Origin: Vitellaria paradoxa
Taxonomy: Eukaryota; Streptophyta; Magnoliopsida; Ericales; Sapotaceae
Reading direction: 5' to 3'
DNA length: 64,000 nt
Assembly (NCBI GenBank): GCA_019916065.1
Contig: CM034238.1
Location: forward strand, 35,370,402 to 35,434,401
The position numbers and the translations under genes were made by a program. Positions 41,253 to 52,074 of the stretch are shown here, piece after piece; position 1 is the stretch's first letter, and every line of letters starts with the position of its first letter. Below the pieces are notes generated by a model. The model made no database searches, was not told where the DNA came from, and saw only the letters and a list, made by a program, of their open reading frames with translations.

Positions 41253-44200
41253 ATGATGTTGACCGAGCTTCCAGGTAAGAAACCTTATAAAGAAGCCCAA
41301 TCAATTACTTCTATTGAGAAGGAAGTGGCAGAGCTACACCAACCCCATGACGACCCCCTAATCATAACCTCTATTATTGCCAATTTCACCACTAGGAGGA
41401 TGTTGGTGGACAGTGGCAGTTCAACCAATATCTTGTACTGGAGGGCCTTTAAGCAGATGAAGATCGAAAAGGAAAAACTGACACCCATCTCTTCACCATT
41501 AGTGGGCTTTACTGGAGATTATGTTACCTTCCTCGGGGCAATGTCTCTCCCTATCACCTTGGGGATGGGCCCCAGCAAGCCACAAAAATGGTTAATTTCT
41601 TGGTAATGGATTGCCCCTTGGCCTAGAACATTATCCTGGGACGAACAGCATTGAACCAATTCAAAACAATCTGTCAACTTATCATTTGAGGGTGAAATTC
41701 TCGACCGAGCAAGGTATGATATGCTCTAAAGGAGATTAGAAAGCAGCTCGAGAATGTTATGTTGCATCTGTAAGAGCAGAAACAACCAAGAAATCACTAA
41801 TGATAAAGAAATTAGATGTCTGCAACAAAGAGAAAGTCAAGAGAAGAGAGCTGACAGATGAGCTGGAAGAAGTATTAATTGAGGATCCCAAGCAGAAGAG
41901 GATGGTGAAGATTGGGTCAGAAACTCTCGAACAGTTAAAGAAAGAACTTAGAGCATTCCTTAAGAAAAATGCTGACGTATTTGCCAAGTCTCACAAAGAT
42001 ATGCTTGGTATTGACCCAAGAATAGCTACACACCATCTGAACATTACACCTGGGCCATCACCTGGGAAACAAAAGAGAACAGCTTTTGCTCTTGAGTGTA
42101 ATGAGGTAATACCACAAGAGATAGACAAGTTACTGAATGCGAAATTCATTCAAAAGGTCCAATACCCTAACTGGCTGTCTAACGTGGTGATGATGCTAAA
42201 GTCGAACGGCAAGTAGAGGATGTGCATCAATTTCATCAACCTGAAAAAAGCTTACCCAAAAGATAGTTTCTCTCTCTTTGCGATTGATATACTAGTAGAC
42301 TTTATGGCAGGACATGAGACGCTCTTCTCTATGGATGCTTTCTCAGGATATAATCAAATCCATATAGCCGAGCATGACCAAGAACACATGGCCTTTGTTA
42401 TAGACAAGGGCTTGTTTTGCCATAAGGCCATGTTAGTCAGGTTGAAGAACACTGGGGTAACATACCAAAGGCTTGTGAATAGGATATGTAACTCCTCGAT
42501 CAGCCAGAATGTTGAAGTACATGGGGACGACATGCTAGTCAAGAGCAAGCAAATTAGCACCCATAATACAAATCTTTAGGAGAGTTTTGACACGTTGAGA
42601 AGATACAGGATGTAGTTGAACTCGCTAAAATGCGCTTTTGGCATAGGCTTTGGAAAATTCCATAGTTTTATGGTTTTCAAGGGGAATATAAACCAATCTT
42701 GAGAAAATAACAGCAATATTGGAAATTTAACCACCTAGAACCACTGAAGAAGTGAAAAAACTAGCAGGTAGAGTGGCAGCATCGTACAGATTCATTTCTC
42801 GATTCACTGATGAGTACACTCCTTTTTTTGGAGTCCTCAAAATGGTGTTTGAGTGGACACCAGAATACGATATTACCTTCGAATGATTGAAAGACTACCT
42901 GGGCTCAGTTCCCCTATTGAGCTGAACCGTGCAAGGTGATGAGCTATACTTATACCTCTCAATCTCGACAACTGCAGAAGAGTGATAATCGAAGATGGAA
43001 CAAATGGTCCTGGCCTTTATAACAGCAGCTCGGTGGCCTAGGCCTTACTTCTAAGTGCACATAATTGTGGTGTCAATCGATCAACCACTCAAAGGTGTTT
43101 TACACAAGCTTAAAACTTCTGGAAGATTGGTGAAATGTTCGATCAAGCTAAGCCAATTTGACATCCAATACCGACCTTGAACTGCAATAAAAGAGCAGGT
43201 CGTAACATACTTTATTACAAAATTTTCTACGGGTTCCCCCACCGACCCAGTGACACACCACCCACACCTCTTCCCTTTCTCCATTCATAAAGCCCTCGGA
43301 TCCCTTTATAGCCCATCTGGTCAAGCAATCTGGTGAAGATGAACTAGAGCAAGCATGGATACTTAACGAGGATGGTTCTTCAATGCAAAATTCCAACAGA
43401 GAAGGTATTATCCTTACTACACCCGATGGCCATAAACTATAATATGCCCTTCGTTTTAGGTTCCCAGCCTCCAATAATGAGGCAAAATACGAGGCACTCA
43501 TCGTCGAACTTTAGATGGTTTGTCGAATGGGGGTAGAGTAGGTATTAGTATGAAGTGATTCCCAACTGGTGGTTGAGCAAGTGTAGGGAAAGTACGAAGC
43601 AAGAGGAGAAAACATTATTGAGTATTACCAGATGGCAAAAGACCTGATCAGAAAATTTGCCAAAGTGCAACTACAAAGAGTCTCAAGGCTACAAAATGAG
43701 AAAGCTGATAGATTGGCTAGGATCACTTCCTCGAAAGGAATAAACTTTGATATTCCGATAGAAATACGTGATTCCCTGAGTATCCGAACCCTAGAAATTC
43801 ATGAAATCAGAACTGAGGCTTCCTAGGCTGAGCCAATTAAAAAATTCCTCGAAGATAGAACCCTGCCAAGCAACCGAAATTAAGTAAAAAGAATCAAATA
43901 TAGATCAAGCAGGTACCTATTGATGAATAAAGTCCTATACAAAAGGAGCACACTTTACCCTTGTTCAAATGTGCCAATGAAGACAAAATAGAGGATATAA
44001 TGAAAGAAAATCATGAAGGGGTATGTGGCAACTACTCTAGAGGAAGAGCTCTAGCAAAGAAAATTATAAGAGCAGCTTACTAATAGCTAACCATGGATAA
44101 AGACACCCAAGAGTTTGTGAAGAAATATGATAAATGTTAGAGGTTTGCTAGCATCCCAAAATTCCTAGCACTAGAACTAACCCCAATTTATGGCTCGTGG

Positions 44201-45090
44201 CCCTTTGCGCAATGGAAGATAGATGTAATTAAGCCACTTCCTCTTGGTAGAGGGCAAATGAATTTGCAATTGTAGCCATCGATTATTTCACCAAATGAGT
44301 AAAAGCTGAGGCCTTACTAATGATTACCGAGTAGAACGTGAAAAAGTTCTTATGGTAAGGAATAATTTTCCAATTCAGAATCCCAAGAGTAGTAATTACC
44401 TATAATGGAAGACAATTCGAAGGAAGGCAGTTTAATGAGCTTTACAAAGCCTTGGGCATTAGCCACCATCACTCTTCACTAGTGTATGCCTAAGCTAATG
44501 GCTAAGTCAAGGTAACCAACTGATCTCTTTTTAAGATTATAAAGACTAAATTCGAAAAGGCGAAGGGATTGTGGGCAAATGAACTACCTAGCATTCTATG
44601 GGCATACAGAATGACTAAGTGAGTTTCAACCGAGCAAACTCTATTCTAACTCACATTTGGTACAGAAGTAGTCATCCTCATTGAGATTGGTTTACCAAGT
44701 CCTAGAATAGTGCACTTCGACCAGGAGGTAAACAATGAGAACCTAAACATTGAGCCTAATATGTTAAAAGAAAAAGAGATGTAAGCAGCAATTAATGTAG
44801 CATCCTGTCAACAAAAGATACGCCAGTATCACAGTAGCATCTTATCAACAAAAGATACACCAGTATCACAACTCTACAGTTCAATCGAGGGGATTTGTGG
44901 TTGGGGATTTGGTGTTGAAGAAGATCAATTAATCCATAAGATACACCGAGAAGGAAAACTTGGCCGGAATTGGGAAGGCCCCTACCAGATACTCGGCTTT
45001 ACAAGAAAAAGAGCCTATATGTTGAAAGACATGAATGGAAATGAACTCTCTCACCCATGACACGCTGAGCACCTTCGAAGATATTATGTT
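41253..45090 (+). pseudogene. Gypsy pol remnant: protease, RT, RNase H, integrase
   Basis: Protease is at about 41370-41580 (RRMLVDSGSSTNILY). Reverse transcriptase is at about 41800-42660 (KLLNAKFIQKVQYPNWLSNV; one in-frame TAG at 42214-42216; YNQIHIAEHDQEHMAF; the expected YVDD reads HGDD at about 42519-42533, so it is altered). RNase H-like blocks include one at about 43335-43760 (DGSSMQNSNREG, ASNNEAKYEALI, SDSQLVVEQV, NEKADRLARI) of the second, archaeal-type RNase H seen in Tat elements. A decayed integrase is at about 44000-44760 and its C-terminal FVVGDLVLKK block at about 44890-45070. Many stops are TAG. Confidence 0.82.
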
Positions 45091-45093
45091 TAA

Positions 45094-45155
45094 ATGAGAA
45101 AGATGTAATTTCTTCATTTAGATTATGAGAAAGATGTAATTTCTTCATTTAGATT
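45094..45155. repeat. 31-bp direct tandem repeat, two copies
   Basis: atgagaaagatgtaatttct followed by tcatttagatt occurs at 45094-45124 and 45125-45155 with no visible differences, just after the integrase remnant. Confidence 0.92.
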
Positions 45156-45219
45156 ATCAATAAAGTTTAAAAGTTTTATAAAAGTTCTACCTGCCAATTG
45201 CCACCAGCTCAACAACTAT

Positions 45220-45830
45220 AAAGTATATTTGCTTGGTTCACGAGACCGAGCAGACCATCTTCGCTCGATTCATGAGACTAATTAGGAACTCACACCTCAT
45301 GTGGCTAGGCCCACGAGGCCAAAGTATATTTAGTTGATTTATGAGACCAAGCAAGCCATCCCTATTTAGTTCATGAGACGAAGCAGGATAACATGGCTCA
45401 CGTGGCTAGGCCAATGAGGCCAAAGTATATCTACTCTGTTTATAAGATTGAGTAGACCAACCCCTCTTAGTTCACGAGACCGAGTAGGACAACATGGCTT
45501 ATGTGGCCAGGCCTATGAGGCCAAAGTATATCTGCTCGGGTCATGTGACCAAGTAGACCATCTCTGCTCGGTTCACGAGATCGAGCAGGATAAGATGGCT
45601 CACGTTGATAGGCCCACGAGGCTAAAGTATATCTGCTTGGTTCATGAGATTGAGCAAACCATCCTTGCTCAATTCACGAAATCGAGCAAGATAATATGGC
45701 TCATGTGGCCAAGCCCACGAGGTCAAAGTATATTTGCTTGGTTCAAGAAACTGAACAAACCATATTTGCTCAACTTATAAGACCGGGTAGACCAACTCCA
45801 CTCGATTCACAACGCTAAGCAAGGTAACGT
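45220..45830. repeat. Tandem array: six units of exactly 101 bp
   Basis: Units begin with aaagtatat(t/c)t at 45220, 45321, 45422, 45523, 45624 and 45725: a spacing of 101 bp every time, with many substitutions but no indels. Each unit has two near-palindromes of the type TGCTCGGT-TCACGAG-ACCGAGCA (8-bp stem, 7-base loop), separated by gaccat or by ggacaacatggctca plus the GTGGCTAGGCCCACGAGGCC segment. 101 is not a multiple of three, so the array is not coding. It lies between integrase and the antisense ORF of the Gypsy element. Confidence 0.92.
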
Positions 45831-45839
45831 GATGGAAAC

Positions 45840-46550
45840 AGTCGAATTTCAAAAATATTATTATTCCAAAACTCGTGATTTTGAGTAAGGTTACATGCCA
45901 AATTGGATAACGAAGACGCGAGAAAATGCATGCACATAAAAAAAAGGAACACTTCGATGTAATACATAAATAACATAGATATTATAACAAGAAAATATCC
46001 ACATGGTATCCTAAGTCAAGTCTGAGCAGAAACAGAAATAAAAATTATTACAGACCAAGTTTACTCCCTATTTTTGATATGGAAATAACAAGCAGTCAAA
46101 ATAAAAGGGAATAAACACAAAATAAGTCTAAAACATCCATAAAAAAAATCAGAATAAGCCACTCTTGACATTATATCCACTGCCACCAAAACCACTAACA
46201 CCATTGCCATCACCACCTCCAAATGACTCTTCGCCAAGGTATCATTATCATCATCATCCTATGACAGCTCGTCCTAGAAGGCACCCCAATTGTTAATCTA
46301 TTGGTGTAAGGACTGGAAGTTTGTGGTGTATAACTTAGTTAGACTTTGAATGTTGCTCTCAATATTTCCCAATTGCTCTCTTAAAGTAGTCTGGTTAGTG
46401 CAGATATTCTTAGCCCCTTTTTAAGTCAAAGTAGTAATAGAGACATGGAATTCATAGTGTATGGATGAGTGCTATGACTAACTCAGTTTCAGTAGGGCTC
46501 ATCGAGTGTGTCATCAACAATTTGACTTATGGATTTTTAGGCAGTGAGTT
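45840..46550. other. Gypsy 3' region without recognised genes
   Basis: AT-rich sequence between the tandem array and the antisense ORF remnant. The - strand may encode the degraded low-complexity C-terminal part of that ORF (for example a Met/Ile-rich stretch near 46230-46260), but no family is visible. Confidence 0.4.
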
Positions 46551-46604
46551 ATGTGATAGGAGAAGGTTGTGGAGTAAGTTCAGAAGATGGTGATTCAATT
46601 TGAT

Positions 46605-47140
46605 TAGCCTAAATAATCTTTATGACAATAACACCAAAAGGCAAAGAATCTTTGGTGCGTTTCAATTGTTGTGCAGTGAACATGAGCCTAAATATAAAGA
46701 GCACTGAATCAAACTTGATACCTATGAGAATGGAATAAATAACACGACCACACCTCCATGTGACATCATAATAACGTGAGCTGGGTTCAATGGATGCAGA
46801 AATAAAGAGATTAAGCATTCAATGGTCTGTATTAAGGTGATCATGAACATAGGTCCCTCTTCTCCAAGGTAGAGAGCCAGTGATGACACTAAAAATATTT
46901 AACAACTCTTATTTTGTTGGGGAGATTCCATCTTGTGTGGGGTAGAAAAGAGTGATTCTCTCTTCAAGACTAGGACGCTTAATTCCAAGAATGGATGCAA
47001 TGATGTCAGGAATAACAACTATGAGGACACGATTCACAGACGTTTTAAAAATGGCATTTTCAAAATTGATTTCATGGAAATTGGCATAAAATTCTTGAAC
47101 AGTTTAATAGGCATAGATGCAGAAATATTTATGAGAGATC
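46605..47140 (-). pseudogene. Antisense ORF of the Gypsy element (putative plant transposon protein family)
   Basis: One - strand frame runs from about 47140 to 46605 with only two in-frame stops. It contains VQEFYANFHEINFENAIF, then SVNRVLIVVIPDIIASILGI, ITLFYPTQDGISPTK, SLPWRRGTYVHDHLN and the open segment MLNLFISASIEPSSRYYDVT (46818-46609). The EFYAN...I...I..ILGI pattern matches the putative plant transposon protein family. Those ORFs are common near Gypsy elements, including as antisense ORFs in the Tat lineage. Function is unknown. It lies opposite to gag-pol, downstream of integrase. Confidence 0.65.
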
Positions 47141-47245
47141 TACCCGTGAGGGACTCTGGCTGCAGGAGAGTGAAGCCGATGGTGAAGCAAAGAAGCAATG
47201 CCTTCCATCCCACATTGCCTGGGTCGTGGAAGGAAGTGACATATA

Positions 47246-47427
47246 TGTAATATTCGATATCAATATAGAATAATGCGTTTTAAAGCCGTGAGGGCACTGG
47301 ATTTAGTGAGAACTCCAGGTTTAAGCGTGCTCCAGTAGGGGTAGTACCAGGATGGGTGACCTCCTGGGAAGTAACTTACCAAGCCCAAAGTGGACAATAT
47401 TGTACTATGTGGATGCGAGTCGTTACA
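47246..47427 (+). mobile_element. Cassandra-type TRIM solo LTR with a 5S rRNA-like block
   Basis: It starts TGTAATATTCGATATC and ends GAGTCGTTACA (TG...CA). From about 47299 to 47372 it closely matches plant 5S rRNA: GAACTCC...TTAAGCGTGC, AGTAC-AGGATGGGTGACC, CTCCTGGGAAGT, including the internal pol III promoter boxes. This is the hallmark of Cassandra terminal-repeat retrotransposons in miniature. The 182 bp is shorter than a typical Cassandra LTR, so an internal deletion is likely. Only one LTR is present. It sits exactly at the border between the Gypsy element and the pararetrovirus. Confidence 0.85.
47299..47372 (+). ncRNA. 5S rRNA-derived segment with pol III internal promoter boxes
   Basis: 5S-like segment within the Cassandra LTR. 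Box A-like ttaagcgtgctc is near 47331 and the box C-like ggatgggtgacctcctggga is at 47350-47369. It is not a functional 5S gene: the first third of 5S rRNA is missing and the end diverges. Confidence 0.7.
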
Positions 47428-47439
47428 GGTGCTAAATAA

Positions 47440-49220
47440 GCTTGAAAGCTTTTTAGAACTTTTTTATGGCTAAGAGTTCTTTTTCAAAAATAATATAACT
47501 AAATTCATTTGGTTTGAATTTTCTAGAATTGTATCCACGTATTAATTCTTCATAATTCTTTTGTTCTTTAAGAATTTTGGAGTATCATTTTTTTTTTTAA
47601 ATTTTCTTTTATTCTTACTGCTTTTAGTACTACTTTCCAAAATATTTCTGAGGTATCTATCTCTAGGGCTAAGAGATCAGATTCTGTTAGAAAATAAACA
47701 TTTAAGTTAGATTTAAACAAGGTTTTAATTTCTTTAATCTCCTTATATCTTCTTCATTCCATTCAATTTTTATATTAAAATTCTTTTGATTCTTTTGAGC
47801 TTTTTTTTTCAGTTTTTTTAGGAATAACTTTTTCTATTTTGAAAAACTTTTTACAAATTATCTTCCATAATTTAGTAATCCAAGGAGACTTTGCAAGTCT
47901 TTCAAAGTCCCCATTTTTTGAGAACTCTTCGATTTTTTTGAGTATATGAAATTATAACACAATTTTGTTGAACTGAGTACAATAACTAAATAATTAATTT
48001 CTTTTTTTTTATTGTAATCTTTTTTGGATTAAGAATTATTCAATTATTTAAAAATTTTTTACAAAATTTTTCTAAATGATATTTATGTTTTTCTCTGTTA
48101 GAGAAAATCAATACATCATCTATAGAGACAAGATAGAAATCTTTAAGATCTTTAAAGATATTGCCCATCTATCTTTGAAATATTTTAAGCATATTACATA
48201 TTTCAAATGGTAAAACTGTCCATTGATAATAGTCATATGGTGCAAAAAAAGCATAATGATTTTGATTTTTCTGTAAACTTGACTTGCCAGAAACCTAATT
48301 TACAATCAAACTTACTAAATATTTTAGTATCTCTAATTTGACTTACTAAAACGTCATTTCTAGGTGTAAAATATTCATCGGATATCAGATTTTCGTTCAA
48401 TTTTTGATAATTGAAGACCAGCCTACTTTTTTTCTTCTTCTTTTTTTTTTTTTTTTTTTACAATAATTCATTACGAGAAAAGCAAAACCAGAATGTCGAC
48501 TTCTAGTGGGTTATATAAGTATTTTATCTAAAATGTATTTATTCTAAAAGTTCTTTTATTTAAACTTGAAATTTGTTTATATCATGTTTAGTATAAACCA
48601 TATATTTTACCTTAATTATTTTTTTTTCTTTTTTTAAATTTAAATGATAGTATCGGGAAGCTTTTCCCCCCATAAGAATAAAGGATCTTCTAAGATATTT
48701 GGGCTTAACTTATTATTAGCGTAATGAGATTCATTAATTGTTTTTAATAAATCTATTAAATTGGGCTATTTTCACTACGTTTGATTGACGCCAATTCTTT
48801 ATTATAGCTTAAATAATATATTTTAACCAAGGAATCTAATAAGATTGGTTCCTATTAGTTAATGTTACATAATCATGAGATACACTTATATGATAATATT
48901 GAGTTAAGAAATTATTTCCTAAAAGTTTATCCCCATGCATCAGAGAAAAATATAATATTTTTGGAATTCTAGATGTCTTTTTACATTTTGTTGTTGTCAT
49001 TCGCTTTAAAGTCCATTATACATATTGTATCATTAGCATTTTTTTCGCTAAGAAAGGATTTTCATCTAAATCTAATATTTTTTAGGTATGACATTTGGTT
49101 GACATACTGCAATTGTAACTCCAGTATTTACAAGTACATGTACACTATATGGTTTATAGCTTTCAAATTCAAATATAACTTCAACGTAATAATATTTTTT
49201 CTTATTTAGATTATAAGAAA
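47440..49220 (-). pseudogene. Pararetrovirus protease-RT-RNase H remnant
   Basis: The protease segment near 49200-49080 is followed by a decayed stretch. Reverse transcriptase blocks lie at about 48430-48060 and RNase H at about 47960-47440. Several TAG/TAA stops and frame changes separate the blocks. The catalytic residues of protease and reverse transcriptase are altered, so it is non-functional. The RT block is closer in pattern to caulimovirids than to Gypsy elements (FSKFDC..GFWQV). Confidence 0.7.
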
Positions 49221-51109
49221 AAAGTATTATTTCTGAATCCATATTTAGTTATTCAAAAATAATGAATTTTTGCTATTCTTCATTAGAAGAACTTTTAAGA
49301 AGAACTGAAACTTAGATTCTTCTTCATCCAGTTTATTTTTCAAAATTATTTGAGCTTGAAGAACTTTCTTCAATCTTTCTGAAGTTATCCATTTTGAATG
49401 ATTTTCTACATACAAATAATTTGTTATTTCTTCAGTAGAGTACATTTCCAGATTCTTGAAATTCAATTAATTTTCAAGAGTCTGGTTAATTTCTCCTAAA
49501 ATTTTCAAATACCCATTCTTAAGGTATTCTTAAATCTGTTTTATCAATCAATCTTGGTTTGATTTTGATATCAAATAGTTTAGGTTCATATAACTCAGCA
49601 ATATTAATGTCAACATCTTTTATCTTGACTTCAATATTACTGATTAATTGATGGACAACTTTCTAAGAAATTATTAAATCATTTACATTACCATTCATTT
49701 TAATATTCTGAATTTGGATTCTCAATTTTTATGTGTCTTGGATTTTTTTATCATTTATGGATATAAAATAATTTAGTTTAATTCTGAAAAGAATTTCTTC
49801 AGAAACCAAATTTTATTATATTCCCCTGATTAGTTATTGAACAAGGTCATAAAATCTTTTGCCTTAGACTACACATAGGATTGGTGAATCCACTTTAAGC
49901 CTAAACAATGGTCTAATTTCTATTTAAATTATACCAATATGAATGAATCTTACTTTAGGATGCTTTCGTTTAAGTCTCCTAATTTTTATTTTATCAAAAA
50001 TTCTTATTTCTACTTGCCCATTAAAGGAAGATTTTGCACATGTTATTCATTCACATCTTTCGAAGTGTTGGACTTGCTATGTTTTAAATTTGGACTTTTT
50101 ATATAAGTCTTCTATTGTAAGATTTTTATATGTTATCAATTTATTAGTTCAATAGTCATGTCCTTTTTGACTAAATCTCCTAAACAAATTTGATTTAATT
50201 CATTTTCTGGGACTGATTCAAAATTTTTTGAATTTGCATTAGAAATTGTTTCCTGCATTATAAAAATGAGTTCTTCATTTTCTTTCGAAGAATCCAAAGA
50301 AATAGTTTCTAATTCATATAAAATTTCTCCTTTTGAATCTATTTATTCTCTTAAACAAATTTCTAGGTTGTTTTCCTCTAAAAATTTGATTACCTTATTA
50401 TTCCTTTTTAGACAATCTGGTATAATATAACATTTTTCATTGTAGAAATAATGTGTAATTTTTTGTTGATTTATTTCTGAATTTTTTCTTTTTGAATTTT
50501 CTAACATATTTATGTTTTTGGAAATATTCTTTTGTTTTAAGATTTTTACTTTTTAATTTTAAAGTTTTTTTTTTTTTTTTTTTTTTTGCGTTTGTGATGT
50601 GGTTTATTTTTAGAGCATCCAACATCCTAATTTTCTTTTATAATTTTGTCACAACAAATTTTTCGTTCACTTGATTTTGACAATTGATTTTTAACTCGTT
50701 TTTGGGCTTTTTTTTTTTTTTTTGTAAAAAATATTCAATTATTATTTTATGGCCAAAACTTATCCTTAATCTCAAGAAATCAGAACTACTTATTTTTTGT
50801 AGGTGTTCTTGATATTATTTTTCTCCTATTTCATCTTATGGGTTTGAGAGTTTATGAAAAAACTATTCTTTCTAATATGTCATACTTTCTAGCATTAACA
50901 TGAAGTAATTTTTTTTTTATAACTTTGCAAAATCTATATACTTACAGATATCACAAAGTTTTATTTTTGATAACACATACTGCACCTATTTTTGGTGTTC
51001 ATCTAAAGATATAATTCAACAAAAATCTCTTTTGATGTGTGAAAAAAACTTAAGTGTATTTTTGTGAAATCATTTTCTCTATCTTCACTTAATAAAACGG
51101 AAGTTTTTC

Positions 51110-51400
51110 TCATTTTCCATCTTCTGATCCTTCTTTTACTTTTAACCAGCTTAAAACATTTTCCTGTAATGTTCCTGCTATATAGTTTAAGAATATTTTC
51201 TCATCCCATATACTTTTGTAATGAGTTATGACTATGGATAGTGCCTGTGCCCATTCTTCAATAGTACTTTCATAAGCTCTGAGATGTATATTATTAAGGT
51301 TTAGATATATACCATTTGTAGCTACATTAAATTTATTTAAGTTTAGAAGGACTAGCTTCATGTTTTTCTTTAACATAAACCCCGTCGGAGCTAGATTCAT
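51110..51400 (-). pseudogene. Pararetrovirus coat-protein-like fragment
   Basis: A 96-residue open segment with the pattern of the conserved caulimovirid capsid region: NGIYLNLNNIHL, a Trp-centred helix and FLNYIAGTLQENVLSWLK. It is a fragment of a larger broken polyprotein frame; the adjoining frame to 50.4 kb is full of stops. Assignment rests on pattern only. Confidence 0.5.
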
Positions 51401-52074
51401 CTTTTTTTTTTTTTTTTTTTTGCATAAATTTCTTAAAAAGAAGTTTTTTTTCCAGTAACTAATTTAGTTTCTTGATCTTTATTTAGGTGATCTAATTCTC
51501 CTACTTTTCTCTTTCCTAGTGTGTTATCTCAATTTAGAGTTCCATCTAACTTTTTTGGCTAGCACTTTATCTAATTTTGGATCAATTGTTGTTTTAGTAT
51601 CATATTCAAAATAGTGTCATTCATCATGGTTGTTGCATAGTATTCTTCATCTGAATTTTTAGAATTAGAATTTAGGGTGAAAATATATTCATATTTTTTA
51701 AATAGGTTCTCATGTTGGTTATACAGAGTTTACATTTGATTTAGCAATTTATCTCTCTTTTTTCTTCATTTTCTTCCTTATATCTAGATCTTACTATTCT
51801 AATATTTCTTTATTAGCATGGAATCTTTATAAGTTTTTTCTTTAGTAGTTTTTTTTACTACTAAAAGTTTATCAAATCATTTTTTCCTTCTTTGCATAAA
51901 GTAGGAATTTTATCATCTTTATTTATTTGAAGAGTTGATGTTTCATTTGCATAATATTTGTTGACTATTTGTTCTAGCAAATATTTTGTGTTTGCTGGTA
52001 GATGTATATTATTTATTTTATTTAAAGTACCAATAACTTCAAACATACTATCTATTAAAAAACTTAAGGTTCTA

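Larger units (their letters stand above)
39130..47245 (+). mobile_element. Decayed Gypsy retrotransposon with Tat-lineage traits
   Basis: A candidate 5' LTR precedes a PBS-like TTGGCACCATCTGTG at 39650-39665 (family form TGGCGCCGTCTGTGGGAA). Gag, protease, reverse transcriptase, RNase H and integrase remnants follow in Gypsy order to about 45090. After the integrase come an unusual 101-bp tandem array and an antisense ORF remnant, both typical of the long 3' region of Tat/Ogre-type elements. No 3' LTR was found; the right boundary is the Cassandra LTR at 47246. The left edge (39130) is approximate. Confidence 0.75.
47430..52070 (-). mobile_element. Endogenous pararetrovirus (Caulimoviridae-like), decayed
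   Basis: On the - strand the remnants follow the order of a caulimovirid polyprotein. A possible movement/N-terminal segment is at 52046-51861 and coat-protein-like sequence at about 51400-51110. Aspartic protease is at about 49200-49080 (Thr-Gly after an altered catalytic Asp). Reverse transcriptase is at about 48430-48060, with a motif around FSKFDC and a YxDD-type site whose first residue is changed to stop. RNase H is at about 47960-47440 (a FEKELLAIKK block). There are stops and frameshifts throughout, so it cannot make virus. It is AT-rich. The right edge abuts the Tekay LTR and the left edge the Cassandra LTR. The genus is not determined. Confidence 0.72.

Noticed and set aside
45448..45780. 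110-codon open frame over the 101-bp array
   Set aside because: 101 is not a multiple of 3, so the frame changes with each unit; the peptide repeats only by nucleotide similarity and matches no family.
45220..45830. CRISPR-like array
   Set aside because: Units are wholly repetitive with no unique spacers, in a plant retrotransposon.
47299..47372. Functional 5S rRNA gene
   Set aside because: The 5' third of 5S rRNA is missing and the 3' end diverges; TG...CA ends and Cassandra-like flanks explain it better.
48973..49209. 78-codon Phe/Ile-rich + strand frame
   Set aside because: Complement of the pararetrovirus protease region; AT-rich shadow frame.
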